NCBI GenBank assembly: GCA_964242925.1 | Contig: CAXTBW010000029.1 | Span: forward strand, 1 to 42,893 | Origin: LMUY01 sp964242925 | GTDB lineage: Bacteria; Pseudomonadota; Alphaproteobacteria; Acetobacterales; Acetobacteraceae | Length of the DNA stretch: 42,893 bases | Direction of reading: 5' to 3' | In this document: positions 15,561 to 24,273 of the stretch, in pieces | Layout: the number at the start of each line of letters is the position of its first letter | Position numbering within the stretch: the first letter of the stretch is position 1 | Translations under genes and position numbers: made by a program | The notes under the pieces: generated by a model | The model's database searches: none | What the model was told of the DNA's origin: nothing | Seen by the model: only the letters and a program-made list of their open reading frames with translations

Positions 15561-16769
15561 ATGGCGCCGATCACCAGGCGCGGCGCGCTTGCCGCGGGCA
15601 TTGCCGCGGCCGCTGTCACGCGGGCTCGGGCGCAGAATGGGCCGATCCGGATCGGCGTGGTGAACGACCCGAACGGCGTCTACGCAGACAATGGCGGGAT
15701 CGGGTGCGTGATCGCCGCGCGGCTGGCCATCGACGAGGCGGGCGGCAAGCTGCTGGGCCGGCCGGTCGAGGTGCTGCATGGCGACTGCGCCAACAAGCCG
15801 GATCTCGGCGCCAGCATCGCGCGCGAGTGGATCGACACGCAGGGCGTCGACCTCATCGTGGACGGCGCCAGCTCCGCGGTGGGGCTGGCGCTGCAGCAGG
15901 TCACGCGGGACAAGAAGCGCATCTACCTGCCGATCGGGCCGGCAACGTCGGACCTGACGGGCAAGGCGTGCTCGCCATTCTGCTTCGCCTTCACCTACGA
16001 CACCTACGCACTGGCCAAGGGGACCGGCGAGGCCGTCACGAAGGCGGGCGGCAAGACCTGGTTCTTCATCACCGCGGACTACGCGTTCGGCGAGGCGATG
16101 CAGCGCGACACCACCCGATTTATCGACGCGGCGGGCGGCCGCGTGGTCGGCGGGGTGCGCCACCCGCTCGGCACGTCCGACTTCTCGTCGTATCTGCTGC
16201 AGGCGCAGGCGTCGGGCGCAGACGTGATCGGCATCGCAAATGCCGGCGCGGATACGCAGAACACGCTGAAGCAGGCCGCCGAGTTCGGCATCGCCAAGCA
16301 AGGCAAGCAGCGGCTGGCGGCGCTGCTGGTGTTCGTCACGGACGTGTTCTCGATCGGGCTGGAAGTGGCGGGCGGGCTGAACCTGACGACCTCGTTCTAT
16401 TGGGACCGCACCGACGAGACGCGGGCGTTCACCAAGCTGTTCATGGCGCAGAAGCCGAAGCCGCCGTCGATGCTGCAGGCCGCCAGCTACACCGGGGTGC
16501 GCCACTGGATGGCGGCGGTGGCCAAGGCGGGAACGCTGGACGCGGCGAGGGTGGCGGAAACCATGCGGGCGACCCCTGTGAACGACATGAACAACACCAA
16601 CGTGACAATCCGCGTCGACGGGCGCGCGCTGTGCAACATGTATCTGATGCAGGTGAAGATGCCGGCCGAAAGCCACGGCAAGTTCGACGTCTACAAGCAA
16701 CTGGCCACGTTGTCCGGGGAGCAGGCGTTCCGCCCGCTGTCGGAAGGCGGCTGTCCGCTGGCGGCCTGA
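15561..16769 (+). CDS. LivJ-type ABC substrate-binding protein, orphan (copy 1)
   Basis: This 402-residue periplasmic type-1 binding protein has a twin-arginine-like leader (TRRGALAAG, cleavage near ARAQ, residue 25) and the two-lobed Peripla_BP_6 fold: IRIGVVNDPNGVYAD, then DYAFGEAMQRD and LKQAAEFGI. The family binds branched-chain amino acids, amides or aromatic acids. No permease or ATPase gene is present. It stands 4 bases before tcuA on the same strand, so its ligand may be the tricarboxylate or related acid oxidised by TcuAB. AGGGGG precedes the ATG. Two paralogues lie at 40309 and 41678. Confidence 0.88.
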   Translation: MAPITRRGALAAGIAAAAVTRARAQNGPIRIGVVNDPNGVYADNGGIGCVIAARLAIDEAGGKLLGRPVEVLHGDCANKPDLGASIAREWIDTQGVDLIVDGASSAVGLALQQVTRDKKRIYLPIGPATSDLTGKACSPFCFAFTYDTYALAKGTGEAVTKAGGKTWFFITADYAFGEAMQRDTTRFIDAAGGRVVGGVRHPLGTSDFSSYLLQAQASGADVIGIANAGADTQNTLKQAAEFGIAKQGKQRLAALLVFVTDVFSIGLEVAGGLNLTTSFYWDRTDETRAFTKLFMAQKPKPPSMLQAASYTGVRHWMAAVAKAGTLDAARVAETMRATPVNDMNNTNVTIRVDGRALCNMYLMQVKMPAESHGKFDVYKQLATLSGEQAFRPLSEGGCPLAA

Positions 16770-16773
16770 CGGG

Positions 16774-18165
16774 TTGGCTACGCTGGAAGCCAGCCGCTAC
16801 GATGTGATCGTGGCGGGCGGCGGCAATGCTGCGCTGTGCGCGGCGATTGCGGCGCGGCGCGAAGGGTCCTCCGTGCTCGTCCTGGAGGCTGCGCCTAAGT
16901 TCTATCGCGGCGGCAACACCCGGCACACGCGCAACATGCGCTGCGCGCACGACGCGGCGACAGACACGCTGTCCGGCCCGTACTCGGAGGAGGAGTTCTG
17001 GGACGATCTGCTGCGGGTGACGGGCGGGCGCACCGACGAGGCGCTGGCCAAGATGATGATCCACGAGAGCAAGGACATGCTGCACTGGATCGCCGGGCAA
17101 GGCGTGCGATTCCAGCCCTCGCTCGGCGGCACGCTGAGCTTGGGGCGGACAAATTCGTTCTTCCTGGGCGGCGGGCGGGCGATGCTGAACGCGCTATACC
17201 TGACTGCGGAACAGCTCGGCGTGGATGTGCGCTACGACGCGGCGGTCACCGGGATCGAGATCGAGGACGGGCATTTCCTGGCCGCCTCGGTGGGAACGGA
17301 GCGGATCGAGGCGCGGTCGCTGGTGGCGGCCTGCGGCGGGTTCGAGGCCAACATCGAGTGGCTGAAGCAGGGTTGGGGAGAGATCGCGGAGAACTTCCTC
17401 ATCCGCGGCACGCCATACAACCGCGGCGCGGTGACGCAGATGCTGATCGACGCCGGAGTGGAGCAGGTCGGCGACCCGACGCAGTGCCACGCCGTGGCGA
17501 TCGACGCCCGGGCGCCGAAGTTCGACGGCGGGATCATCACCCGGCTGGACTGCGTGGTGTTCGGCATCGTGGTGAACCAGGACGCCCAGCGGTTCTACGA
17601 CGAGGGCGAGGACGTGTGGCCGAAGCGTTACGCCATCTGGGGACGGCTCGTGGCGCGGCAGCCGGGTCAGATCGCCTACATCGTGTTCGATGCCCCTAGC
17701 CTGCGCATGTTCATGCCGTCGCTGTATCCTGCGATCGAAGCACCCAGCATCGCCGAGCTGGCTGGCAAGCTCGGGCTCGACCCGGCCGCGCTCGGCGCCA
17801 CGGTGGACGGCTTCAACGCGGCGGTGCGACCCGGGACGTTCGACCACACCGTGTTGGACGATTGCCGCACGGAAGGGCTGGACCCGCCCAAGACGCATTG
17901 GGCGCGGCGCATCGAGACGCCGCCGTTCTACGCGTACCCGGTGCGGCCGGGCATCACCTTCACCTATCTCGGCACGCGGGTGGACGGCGATGCGCGGATG
18001 CTGATGGCGGACGGACGGCCTGCGTCGAACATGTTCGCTGCCGGAGAGATCATGGCAGGCAACGTATTAGGCCAGGGCTACGCGGCGGGGATGGGCATGA
18101 CCATCGGCAGCGTGTTCGGCCGGATCGCGGGCCGGGAGGCCGCACGCAATGCACGCAACCGCTAG
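16774..18165 (+). CDS. tcuA: FAD-dependent tricarballylate dehydrogenase
   Basis: This 463-residue flavoprotein of the fumarate reductase/succinate dehydrogenase family has a Rossmann FAD site at the N terminus (DVIVAGGGNAAL, residues 9-20; VLVLEAAP) and GGNTRHTRNMR, typical of TcuA. The closing FAD segment is MFAAGEIMAGNVLGQGYAAGMGM near 420-445. In Salmonella TcuA oxidises tricarballylate to cis-aconitate. The start is TTG at 16774, 4 bases after the binding-protein stop and without a strong Shine-Dalgarno, which suggests coupling. The last 17 bases overlap tcuB. Another dicarboxylate or tricarboxylate could be the true substrate. Confidence 0.9.
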   Translation: MATLEASRYDVIVAGGGNAALCAAIAARREGSSVLVLEAAPKFYRGGNTRHTRNMRCAHDAATDTLSGPYSEEEFWDDLLRVTGGRTDEALAKMMIHESKDMLHWIAGQGVRFQPSLGGTLSLGRTNSFFLGGGRAMLNALYLTAEQLGVDVRYDAAVTGIEIEDGHFLAASVGTERIEARSLVAACGGFEANIEWLKQGWGEIAENFLIRGTPYNRGAVTQMLIDAGVEQVGDPTQCHAVAIDARAPKFDGGIITRLDCVVFGIVVNQDAQRFYDEGEDVWPKRYAIWGRLVARQPGQIAYIVFDAPSLRMFMPSLYPAIEAPSIAELAGKLGLDPAALGATVDGFNAAVRPGTFDHTVLDDCRTEGLDPPKTHWARRIETPPFYAYPVRPGITFTYLGTRVDGDARMLMADGRPASNMFAAGEIMAGNVLGQGYAAGMGMTIGSVFGRIAGREAARNARNR

Positions 18166-19255
18166 CCTGGCTGAAGCCGACCGCCTGATGGTGGTGTGCA
18201 ACTCCTGCCGCTACTGCGAGGGGTTGTGCGCCGTGTTCCCGGCGATGGAGCTGCGCACGAGCTTTGTCGATGCGGATCTCGATTACCTGGCGAACCTCTG
18301 CCACGCATGCGGCGCATGCTACCACGACTGCCAGTTCTCGCCGCCGCACGACTTCAACGTGAACGTCCCCGCCACGCTGGCGAAGGTGCGCGCGGAGTCC
18401 TACTCGCGGCATGCCTGGCCGGCGCTGCTGGCGCCCGCGTTCGAGCGCAACAGCGCCGCGATGGCGGTGGCGGTTTGCGCTGGGATCGCTTTGTTCGCGG
18501 CCGTGTTCGCCGCGGTGGGCAACGGGCTGTTCCAACCGCATCTCGGGACGGGCGCGTTCTACACCTGGATGCCGCACAACGCGATGGCGTGGCTGTTCGG
18601 CGTGGTGTTCGTCGCCGCGCTGGGCGCGATGGCGATGGGCGTGCGCAACTACTGGCGGTTCACCGGCGAGCCGATGCGCACCCTGCGCGATCGGCGCTGG
18701 CTGTTCCAGGCGTTCAGGGATGCGGCGAGCCTACGCTACCTGGATGGCGGCGGCGTGGGCTGCATGAACCATGACGAGCGGCCCAACGACACGCGGCGGA
18801 TGTGGCACCATTTCACCGCCTACGGGTTCGCGCTGTGCTTTGCGTCCACCAGCACCGCCACGCTGTATCACTACCTGCTCGGGCGGGAGGCGCCGTATCC
18901 GTGGTGGGATGTCCCGGTGGTGCTGGGCACGCTCGGCGGCATCGGCCTGTTGATTGGGACCGTCGGACTGCTGGAGGCCAAGCGGCGCCGCTACAAGCCG
19001 CTGCGGGACGAGACGCATCGCGGGATGGAGGTGGCGTTCCTGGCGATGCTGTTCGCCACGGGCGCGACCGGGCTGACGCTGCTGGCGTTCCGCACGACCG
19101 CGGCGATGGGGACTTTGTTGGCGGTGCATCTGGGTGTGGTGCTGGCGCTGTTCGCGACGATGCCGTACGGCAAGTTCGTGCACGGCATCTACCGCTTCGC
19201 CGCACTGGTGCGATCGGCGCGGGAACGGCACGTCCTGGTCCACGGCGCCGATTGA
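18149..19255 (+). CDS. tcuB: Tricarballylate utilisation Fe-S membrane protein TcuB
   Basis: This 368-residue protein carries two 4Fe-4S motifs, C17-C20-C23-C27 (CNSCRYCEGLC) and C51-C54-C57-C61 (CHACGACYHDC), followed by about six membrane segments between residues 105 and 350 with several His residues suited to haem binding. TcuB reoxidises TcuA by passing electrons to the membrane quinone pool. It overlaps tcuA by 17 bases. No tcuC permease or tcuR regulator is seen in the window; the binding protein upstream may replace the uptake function. Confidence 0.92.
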   Translation: MHATASLAEADRLMVVCNSCRYCEGLCAVFPAMELRTSFVDADLDYLANLCHACGACYHDCQFSPPHDFNVNVPATLAKVRAESYSRHAWPALLAPAFERNSAAMAVAVCAGIALFAAVFAAVGNGLFQPHLGTGAFYTWMPHNAMAWLFGVVFVAALGAMAMGVRNYWRFTGEPMRTLRDRRWLFQAFRDAASLRYLDGGGVGCMNHDERPNDTRRMWHHFTAYGFALCFASTSTATLYHYLLGREAPYPWWDVPVVLGTLGGIGLLIGTVGLLEAKRRRYKPLRDETHRGMEVAFLAMLFATGATGLTLLAFRTTAAMGTLLAVHLGVVLALFATMPYGKFVHGIYRFAALVRSARERHVLVHGAD

Positions 19256-19258
19256 AAG

Positions 19259-19281
19259 CCCTCTCCCTTTGGGGAAGAGGG
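19259..19281. terminator. CCCTCTCCC hairpin between tcuB and selD
   Basis: CCCTCT-CCC at 19259-19267 pairs with GGG-A-AGAGGG at 19272-19281, leaving one bulged A and a TTTG loop. It starts 4 bases after the tcuB stop and 23 bases before selD, so it may end tcuAB transcription or act as a processing stem. It belongs to the same repeat type as 15461-15487. There is no U-run. Confidence 0.45.
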
Positions 19282-19303
19282 AAAGCAAGACTTAGGAACC
19301 GCC

Positions 19304-20341
19304 ATGCACGTCGAACCCCGGCTGACCTCGCTAGCGCATGGCGGAGGATGCGGGTGCAAGCTGTCGCCGGCGGTGCTGCGGGACCTGCTCGCCCGGATGA
19401 ACCCGGCCACCGCGTTCCCCAACCTGCTGGTCGGCGCCGACATGTCGGACGACGCCGCGGTGTACCGCCTCACCGATGAGCTGGCGCTGGTCGCCACCAC
19501 CGACTTCTTCACCCCCATCGTCGACGACCCGTTCGAGTTCGGCCGCATCGCCGCCACCAACGCGCTATCCGACGTCTACGCCATGGGAGGCAAGCCGATC
19601 ATGGCTCTGGCCCTGCTCGGGATGCCGCTCGGCAAGCTGTCGCCGGATGTCGTGCGGCGGATCTTAGAGGGCGGCGAGGCGGTGTGCCGGGCCGCGGGCA
19701 TCCCGATCGGCGGCGGCCACTCGATCGACAGTCCGGAGCCGCTGTATGGGCTGGTGGCGCTGGGCACGGTCCATCCGGACCGCATCCTGCGCAACGGCAG
19801 GGCGCGGGACGGCGACGCGCTGGTGCTCACCAAGGGGCTGGGCGTCGGCATCTTCTCGGCCGCGCTGAAGCAGGGCACGCTGAGCGCGGCGGACTACGCG
19901 ACGATGATCCTGTCCACCACCCAGCTCAACGCCATCGGCGCCGAGTTGGCGGGCGTGCACGCGATGACGGACGTAACTGGATTCGGCCTGCTCGGGCACA
20001 TGCGTGAGATGGCGGCGGCGTCCGATGTGACGATGGTGGTCGACATGGCGGACATTCCGCTGCTGCCGGGCGCTGCGGAGCTGGCGCAGACGGGAATCGC
20101 GACCGGGGCGGGTGCGCGCAATTGGGAGAGCTACGCGGCGGACGTCGCGCTTTCCGACGGGTTTGCGGGATGGCGGCGGGCGCTGCTGTGCGACCCGCAG
20201 ACCAGCGGGGGATTGTTGATCTCGGTGGCGGCGGACGTCGCGAGTGATTTGGTGAACCATGTAAGGCGCGCCGGTTTCAGCCAGGCGGCGGTAATCGGGC
20301 GAGTGCGGACGGGAGATGGAAAGATCCGGGTCTCCGCCTAA
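19304..20341 (+). CDS. selD: Selenide, water dikinase (selenophosphate synthetase)
   Basis: This 345-residue enzyme makes selenophosphate from selenide and ATP, the selenium donor for SelA and for tRNA selenouridine. The N-terminal loop GGGCGCKL carries C16, C18 and K19; the catalytic position is an ordinary Cys, not selenocysteine. Further family motifs are TTDFFTPIVDDP, NALSDVYAMGG, GGGHSIDSPEP, TDVTGFGLLGH and CDPQTSGGLL. AGGAA precedes the ATG. It lies after tcuB on the same strand but a hairpin separates them. selA is about 9 kb away on the opposite strand. Confidence 0.96.
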   Translation: MHVEPRLTSLAHGGGCGCKLSPAVLRDLLARMNPATAFPNLLVGADMSDDAAVYRLTDELALVATTDFFTPIVDDPFEFGRIAATNALSDVYAMGGKPIMALALLGMPLGKLSPDVVRRILEGGEAVCRAAGIPIGGGHSIDSPEPLYGLVALGTVHPDRILRNGRARDGDALVLTKGLGVGIFSAALKQGTLSAADYATMILSTTQLNAIGAELAGVHAMTDVTGFGLLGHMREMAAASDVTMVVDMADIPLLPGAAELAQTGIATGAGARNWESYAADVALSDGFAGWRRALLCDPQTSGGLLISVAADVASDLVNHVRRAGFSQAAVIGRVRTGDGKIRVSA

Positions 20342-20355
20342 ACCACATTCATCGG

Positions 20356-20487
20356 CATGCCCGGACTTGATCCGGGCCCCCACGCTGCGCCTGCGCAACG
20401 GCGCGGCAGGTTATGGCGGCAATGAACCCACACGGCAGATGCGTCGTCATCAGCGCGCCGTGGGCGCCCGGATCAAGCCCGGGCATG
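20356..20487. repeat. Dispersed intergenic repeat with inverted arms
   Basis: The arm at 20356-20384 (CATGCCCGGACTTGATCCGG, then GCCCCCACG) is the near-perfect reverse complement of the arm at 20459-20487 (CGTGGGCGCCCGGATCAAGC, then CCGGGCATG), with about 74 bases between. It fills the 161-bp gap between the convergent selD and carbamoylase genes, where it may serve as a bidirectional terminator. Related copies lie at 9172, 27513 and 32904. Confidence 0.7.
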
Positions 20488-20502
20488 ACGACTTTCAGCG
20501 GC

Positions 20503-21456
20503 TTAAACCGTCACCTTCACCCCGCGTTGGGCGGTGATGATGCCATAGTGCTGCAACTGGCGGTTCGCCTCGAAATCGAAGATCGTGCGCCGATTGTACG
20601 CGCCCGCGTCCAGGTCGCAGTCCGCCACGATCACCTCGTCGCCCACCCCGGTTGCCAGCGCGGCGACGTCGCCAGTGGGCGCGATGATGCAGGTTCCGCC
20701 TACGAAGTCGGCGCCCTCCTCCGGGCCGGCTTTCGCGACGCCCACCACCCAGCAACAGTTCTGGTACGCGCCGGCCTGCATCACCAGCAGGTTGTGAAAG
20801 CTAGCCAGGTGCGCCGGCTCCTGGACGCGCTGGTTGCCCACCATCACCTGGCGGGTGGCGCCCGTGTTATAGCCGACCATGATCAGCTCGGCGCCTTGCA
20901 GGCTCATGGCGCGGTAGGTTTCAGGCCAGCGGCGGTCGTTGCAGATGCACATGCCCATCACGCCGTCGAACGCGCGGAACACGGGGAAGCCGAGGTCGCC
21001 GTTTTCGAAATACCGCTTCTCAAAATTGCTGGCGCAGCCATTTGGATCGGCGTGCGCCAGTCCGGGGATGTGCACCTTGCGATACTTGCCGACCACCTGG
21101 CCGCCGCCATCCACCAGCACCGCGGCGTTGAACCGGCGCCGCCGGCCGCCCTCGTGCGCCAGCTCCGCGTAGCCGAGGTAGAAGCCGATGCCGAGCCGCT
21201 TCGCCTCGTCGAACAGCGGCTGCACGTCGGGGTTGGGCATTGCCGTCTCGCAGAAAGCGTCGGCATCCGCCGGTTCGTCGAACACCCAACGCGGAAAGAA
21301 CGTGGTGAGCGCCATCTCCGGGTAGACCACCAGGTTGGCGCCGAAGCTGTGCGCCTTGCGCAGCATGGTGATCAGGCGTTCTACCGCAGAGGCGCGACTC
21401 TCCTCGCGCGCGATCGGGCCCATCTGCGCGGCGGCGACGCGGACGATGCGAGACAT
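20503..21456 (-). CDS. N-carbamoyl-D-amino acid hydrolase (nitrilase superfamily)
   Basis: This 317-residue enzyme hydrolyses N-carbamoyl-D-amino acids to the D-amino acid, CO2 and ammonia. The catalytic triad falls exactly at E47 (VVYPEMAL), K127 (KYRKVHIPG) and C172 (CICNDRRWPE), as in the Agrobacterium carbamoylase. TTFFPRW, KRYFENGDLGFPVF and SFHNLLVMQAG are also shared. The ATG at 21456 follows GGAGG by 6 bases; the longer frame to 21696 overlaps the divergent gene and is not credible. It is divergent from an aminotransferase-amidase-binding protein operon, a likely partner set. Confidence 0.92.
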   Translation of the reverse strand: MSRIVRVAAAQMGPIAREESRASAVERLITMLRKAHSFGANLVVYPEMALTTFFPRWVFDEPADADAFCETAMPNPDVQPLFDEAKRLGIGFYLGYAELAHEGGRRRRFNAAVLVDGGGQVVGKYRKVHIPGLAHADPNGCASNFEKRYFENGDLGFPVFRAFDGVMGMCICNDRRWPETYRAMSLQGAELIMVGYNTGATRQVMVGNQRVQEPAHLASFHNLLVMQAGAYQNCCWVVGVAKAGPEEGADFVGGTCIIAPTGDVAALATGVGDEVIVADCDLDAGAYNRRTIFDFEANRQLQHYGIITAQRGVKVTV

Positions 21457-21556
21457 GATGGACCTCCAGGTTGCGCATGAATGGCAAGCAACAGCCGTGC
21501 CGCTTGAACATTTGAAAACCCTGCTGCACCGTGCGGACGGCAGCAGGAGCACGCAC
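21457..21556. promoter_or_regulatory. Divergent control region with direct repeat and hairpin
   Basis: This 100-bp gap separates the carbamoylase and aminotransferase starts. It holds a direct repeat TTGAA at 21504-21508 and 21512-21516 in a local AT-richer patch. It also holds a perfect 8-bp inverted repeat, CCTGCTGC at 21520-21527 and GCAGCAGG at 21540-21547, with a 12-base loop. The right arm overlaps the AGGAG Shine-Dalgarno (21545-21549) of the aminotransferase. A regulatory role is inference, and the region is also open in the aminotransferase frame. Confidence 0.35.
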
Positions 21557-22852
21557 GTGAACGCCATCAGCGAAAAGCAGCACGCACTTGCAGGGTTGGC
21601 GCACCGCGTCATGCCCGGCGGCAGCCTGGGCAACATGGCCAGCGAGACGGTGATCCAGGAGGGACGCGGCGGCCGCGTTTGGGACGTGAGCGGCAACGAA
21701 TACGTGGACTACCTGCTCGGTTCCGGCCCGATGCTGGTCGGCCACGCGAACCCCGAGGTGAATGCGGCGGTGACCGAGCAGTTGGCGCGCGGCTCGACGT
21801 TCTTCGCCAACAATGAGCACGCGATCCTGCTGGCCGCCGCCATCGTGGACGCGGTGCCGTGCGCGGAACAGGTGCGCTTCGCCAGCTCGGGGACCGAGGC
21901 CGACGCCTACGCCATGCGACTGGCGCGCGCGTACCGCCGACGCAGCAAGATCCTCAAGTTCGAGGGCGGCTATCACGGCATGAGCGACTACGCGCTGCAG
22001 AGCCTGTGGCCCAAGGCGCCCAGCAACTCCGCCCGGCCGGTGGCGGATTCTGCCGGCATTCCCGCCAGCGTGCAGGACGAGATGCTGGTGGCGCCGTTCA
22101 ACGACCTGGCGGCCGCACGCGAACTGATCCACGCGCACCGCGACGACCTGGCCGGGGTGATCGTGGAGCCGATGCAGCGCTTGGTGCCGCCGGCGCCCGG
22201 CTTCCTGCAAGGGCTGCGCGACGTCACGGCGGAGCTTGGCATTCCGCTGATCTTCGACGAGGTGGTGACCGGGTTCCGGCTTGCGTACGGCGGCGCGCAG
22301 GAATATTACGGCGTCGTTCCGGATATCTGCACGCTGGGCAAGGTGATCGGCGGCGGCTTCCCGCTTTCCGCCGTCGCCGGGCGCGCCGACATCATGGCGC
22401 ATTTCGACGCGGCGAAGTCGGGCGACGGATTCATGCCGCAGATCGGCACGCTCAGCGGCAACCCGGTCGCAGCCGCCGCCGGGCTGGCGACGTTGCGCAT
22501 CCTAGCGCGGCCCGGCGCCTACGAGCGCATCTTCGCCACCGGGCGCGCCGTGTGGGCGGGGATGGAGGCGGCGTTGCACGGCGCGGGGCTGCAGGCGCTG
22601 GTGATCGGGGAGCCGGCCATGTTCGACGCGCTATTCACCAATCGCAGCGCCGTCACGGATTATCGCGGCACGATGGATGTCGACAAGGTGGCCAGCCGCC
22701 GGTTCAACGACCTCGTCCGCGCCAACGGCGTGTTCAAGAGCGACAACAAGATCTACATCTCGCACGCGCATGACGAGCGCGACGTGGCCGACACCATCAC
22801 CGCGTTCAACGTCGCGGCCCGGGAACTGGCCGCCGTCCCGACGCACGCATGA
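21557..22852 (+). CDS. Class III aminotransferase (glutamate-1-semialdehyde aminomutase-like)
   Basis: This 431-residue fold-I PLP enzyme has PGGSLGN near the N terminus, SSGTEADAYAMRLAR (phosphate site), EGGYHG, FDEVVTGFR and PLP lysine K262 (LGKVIGGGFP). The sequence is of the HemL-like group, but the context (carbamoylase, amidase, binding protein) argues for a transaminase acting on an amino acid rather than for haem synthesis. I chose the GTG at 21557 because AGGAG lies 7 bases upstream and the length fits; the frame is open back to 21335. It overlaps the amidase start by 4 bases (ATGA). Confidence 0.88.
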   Translation: MNAISEKQHALAGLAHRVMPGGSLGNMASETVIQEGRGGRVWDVSGNEYVDYLLGSGPMLVGHANPEVNAAVTEQLARGSTFFANNEHAILLAAAIVDAVPCAEQVRFASSGTEADAYAMRLARAYRRRSKILKFEGGYHGMSDYALQSLWPKAPSNSARPVADSAGIPASVQDEMLVAPFNDLAAARELIHAHRDDLAGVIVEPMQRLVPPAPGFLQGLRDVTAELGIPLIFDEVVTGFRLAYGGAQEYYGVVPDICTLGKVIGGGFPLSAVAGRADIMAHFDAAKSGDGFMPQIGTLSGNPVAAAAGLATLRILARPGAYERIFATGRAVWAGMEAALHGAGLQALVIGEPAMFDALFTNRSAVTDYRGTMDVDKVASRRFNDLVRANGVFKSDNKIYISHAHDERDVADTITAFNVAARELAAVPTHA

Positions 22853-24273
22853 GCGAGCTGAACTGGCTGCCGGCGACCGAGCTGGCGGCAATGGTGCGCG
22901 CGCGAAAATTGTCGCCGGTGGAGATCGTGGATGCCGTGCTGGCGCAGGTCGACGCCTGCGAGTCCGGCATCAACGCGGTGTGCCTGTCGCTCGCCGACCA
23001 GGCGCTGGCGGCGGCACGGGCGGCCGAGCGCGCGGTGATGGCCGGCGAGGCGACCGGCCCGCTGCACGGCGTGACGGTCACCATCAAGGACCTCGTGCCG
23101 ATGCGCGGGTTGCGCACCGGCGCGGGCTCGCTGATCCATGCGGGCACGATCGCCACCGAGGACGCGCCGGTCGTGACCCGGCTTGTCGCGGCGGGCGCCA
23201 TCCCGATCGGGAAGACCACGACGTCGGAGTTCGGTTGGACCGGGGTGAGCCGCAGCCCGCTAACCGGGGACACGCATAATCCGTGGAAGCGCGGCTACAG
23301 TTCGGGCGCGTCGTCCGCGGGCGCAGCGGCGGCGGCGGCCGCCGGGTATGGGCCGTTGCACGAGGGCAGCGACGGCGCCGGGTCGATCCGCATGCCGGCG
23401 CATTTCTGCGGCGTGTTCGGGCACAAACCGAGCTATGGCCGGGTGCCCTACTACCCGCTGAGCGTGGGCGACCTCACGTCGCATATCGGGCCGATCACCC
23501 GCACGGTGGCGGACGCCGCGTTGATGCTGCAGGCGATGGCCGGGCCGCATCCGTGGGACCACACGTCGCTGGAAGCGGCGCCGGCGGACTATGTCGGCCG
23601 ACTGCACGATCCGGTGCGGGGGCGTCGCATCGCGTTCAGCGCCGACTTGGGCCACGCCAGGGTGGACGCGGACGTGGCCGCCCTGGTGCGCCGCGCGGCG
23701 GAAGATTTCGCCGCCGCCGCTGATGCCGAACTGGTGGACGTGACGCCAAGCTGGGGGACGCTCGGGCCGGAGCTCGGGCGGTTCTTCTGGCCGGCCAACC
23801 TATCGCGGCTGATCCCCGTTTTGCCGGAGTGGGAGGGCCGGATGGACCCCGGGCTGGTGGCCTGCATCCGCGAGGGCTCGCGCCACACGGTCACCGACTA
23901 CCAGGCGATGCGGGAGCGCAAATACGCCTACATCACCGAGATCCACCGCTTCTTCGAGGGCTGGGACCTGCTGATCACGCCCGCCGTGTCCGTGGCCGCG
24001 TTTCCGCTGCCGCACTTGCAGCCGCCGGACTGGCCGTCGCACGTGTGGGACTGGATGTCGTGGGCGGAGTTCTCTTATCCGTTCAACATGTCCGGCAACC
24101 CGGCCGCTAGCGCGCCGTGCGGGTTCACCACGGCGGGGCTGCCGGTCGGGATGCAGATCGTCGGGCGGCGGTTCGACGACATGAGCGTGCTGCAGGCCGC
24201 GGCGTTGTTCGAGGCGGCGCGACCCTGGGCCGACCGCCGGCCACCCGTAGGGGAAGCCTATGCGGCGGCGTGA
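22849..24273 (+). CDS. Amidase (amidase-signature family)
   Basis: This 474-residue hydrolase carries the Ser-cisSer-Lys triad: K80 (TIKDL), S156 in SSGASSAG and nucleophile S179 in GSDGAGSIRMPA. The C-terminal part ends with the common PVGMQIVGRRFDD segment. The family cleaves amides, carbamates or ureido compounds in the cytoplasm. Its ATG overlaps the aminotransferase stop, and its end overlaps the binding-protein start by 14 bases, so the three genes are one transcription unit. The substrate is not determined by the sequence. Confidence 0.92.
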   Translation: MSELNWLPATELAAMVRARKLSPVEIVDAVLAQVDACESGINAVCLSLADQALAAARAAERAVMAGEATGPLHGVTVTIKDLVPMRGLRTGAGSLIHAGTIATEDAPVVTRLVAAGAIPIGKTTTSEFGWTGVSRSPLTGDTHNPWKRGYSSGASSAGAAAAAAAGYGPLHEGSDGAGSIRMPAHFCGVFGHKPSYGRVPYYPLSVGDLTSHIGPITRTVADAALMLQAMAGPHPWDHTSLEAAPADYVGRLHDPVRGRRIAFSADLGHARVDADVAALVRRAAEDFAAAADAELVDVTPSWGTLGPELGRFFWPANLSRLIPVLPEWEGRMDPGLVACIREGSRHTVTDYQAMRERKYAYITEIHRFFEGWDLLITPAVSVAAFPLPHLQPPDWPSHVWDWMSWAEFSYPFNMSGNPAASAPCGFTTAGLPVGMQIVGRRFDDMSVLQAAALFEAARPWADRRPPVGEAYAAA

